From: Pseudomonadota bacterium
GTDB lineage: Bacteria; Pseudomonadota; Alphaproteobacteria; UBA8366; JADFVY01
Direction of reading: 5' to 3'
DNA: 5,125 bases
Assembly (NCBI GenBank): GCA_030671915.1
Contig: DAOVHN010000226.1
Span: forward strand, 1 to 5,125
Shown here: one piece after another, positions 5,013 through 5,125 of the stretch
Layout: every line of letters starts with the position of its first letter
How positions within the stretch are numbered: the first letter of the stretch is position 1
Translations under genes and position numbers: made by a program
The notes under the pieces: model-generated
What the model was told of the DNA's origin: nothing
Databases searched by the model: none
Seen by the model: the letters and a program-made list of their open reading frames with translations, nothing else

Positions 5013-5125
5013 CCGATCGACACGACCTCCCCTCACGGCAAGCTCGTCTTCGGCATCTTCGGCGCGCTGGCGGAGTTCGAGCGCGAACAGACTCTGGAGC
5101 GCGTCCAGGCTGGCCTGGCTGCCGC
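5013..5125 (+). pseudogene. Serine recombinase (resolvase/invertase) internal fragment, 5'-truncated, continues past window
   Basis: In the frame starting at 5013 the sequence encodes 37 residues with IDTTSPHGKLVFG followed by ALAEFERE and ERVQAGLAA. This is the signature of the C-terminal part of the serine-recombinase catalytic domain, running into its long E helix (the family pattern is IDTTTPxGRLVFxIFGALAEFERELIRERTxAGL). Such enzymes cut and rejoin DNA through a serine near residue 10. That serine, the catalytic arginines and any start codon belong upstream, but upstream is pyruvate carboxylase in another frame. The fragment is therefore 5'-truncated by about 90-100 residues. The DNA-binding part may continue beyond 5125. 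Gln-Thr replaces the usual Leu-Ile in the ERE-LI-xER stretch. The family is clear; whether this is a biological remnant or an assembly join is not. Confidence 0.82.

Noticed and set aside
3626..5023. Long minus-strand open frame (465 codons) opposite pyc
   Set aside because: It lies entirely opposite the well-conserved pyruvate carboxylase and has the Asp/Arg/Gly/Ala-rich composition of an antisense shadow; no motif recognised.
5009..5125. Open continuation of the pyc frame to the window end, as a genuine pyc C-terminal extension or fusion protein
   Set aside because: The 39 codons after Ala434 are Arg/Gly/Pro-rich and match nothing in pyruvate carboxylase, while a different frame gives an unmistakable serine recombinase segment. 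Absence of stops is expected in GC-rich DNA.

Overview
The window reads as chromosomal DNA from a GC-rich alphaproteobacterium, probably Rhodospirillales-like. This rests on GC-rich coding sequence, strong Shine-Dalgarno sites, a PAS_5-type one-domain protein, and an alphaproteobacterial-looking pyruvate carboxylase and Sco/PCuAC pair. The taxonomic placement is inference.

Layout. 1-938 (minus strand) holds the first 312 residues of an acyl-CoA synthetase (AMP-binding, ACSM-like), which runs off the left edge. Diverging from it across about 190 bp is a clearly AT-richer PAS_5-domain gene (1131-1628, plus). A small uncharacterised protein of 68 residues lies at 1712-1918 (minus). A mostly non-coding stretch of about 500 bp follows (1919-2416). 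It holds a good TATAAT -10 box with an FNR/FixK-like dyad placed where a class II activator would bind, then a strong intrinsic terminator, all ahead of the next operon. Next come a Sco/SenC copper chaperone (2417-3085) and a PCuAC periplasmic copper chaperone (3117-3602). The pair ends in a perfect 10-bp stem. From 3707 a pyruvate carboxylase gene begins and reads perfectly through its biotin-carboxylase part.

Function. Sco and PCuAC together deliver copper to the CuA centre of cytochrome c oxidase in the periplasm. An oxygen-responsive promoter in front of them would make physiological sense but is unproven. The acyl-CoA synthetase and pyruvate carboxylase are carbon-metabolism genes with no evident link to the copper pair.

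Most unusual point. At about position 5009 pyruvate carboxylase homology stops in mid-domain. The last 113 bases encode, in another frame, an internal piece of a serine recombinase (resolvase/invertase family). This is either a real rearrangement that broke pyc or an assembly chimera at a contig end, and the window alone cannot decide. I saw no CRISPR array, tRNA, rRNA or complete mobile element.
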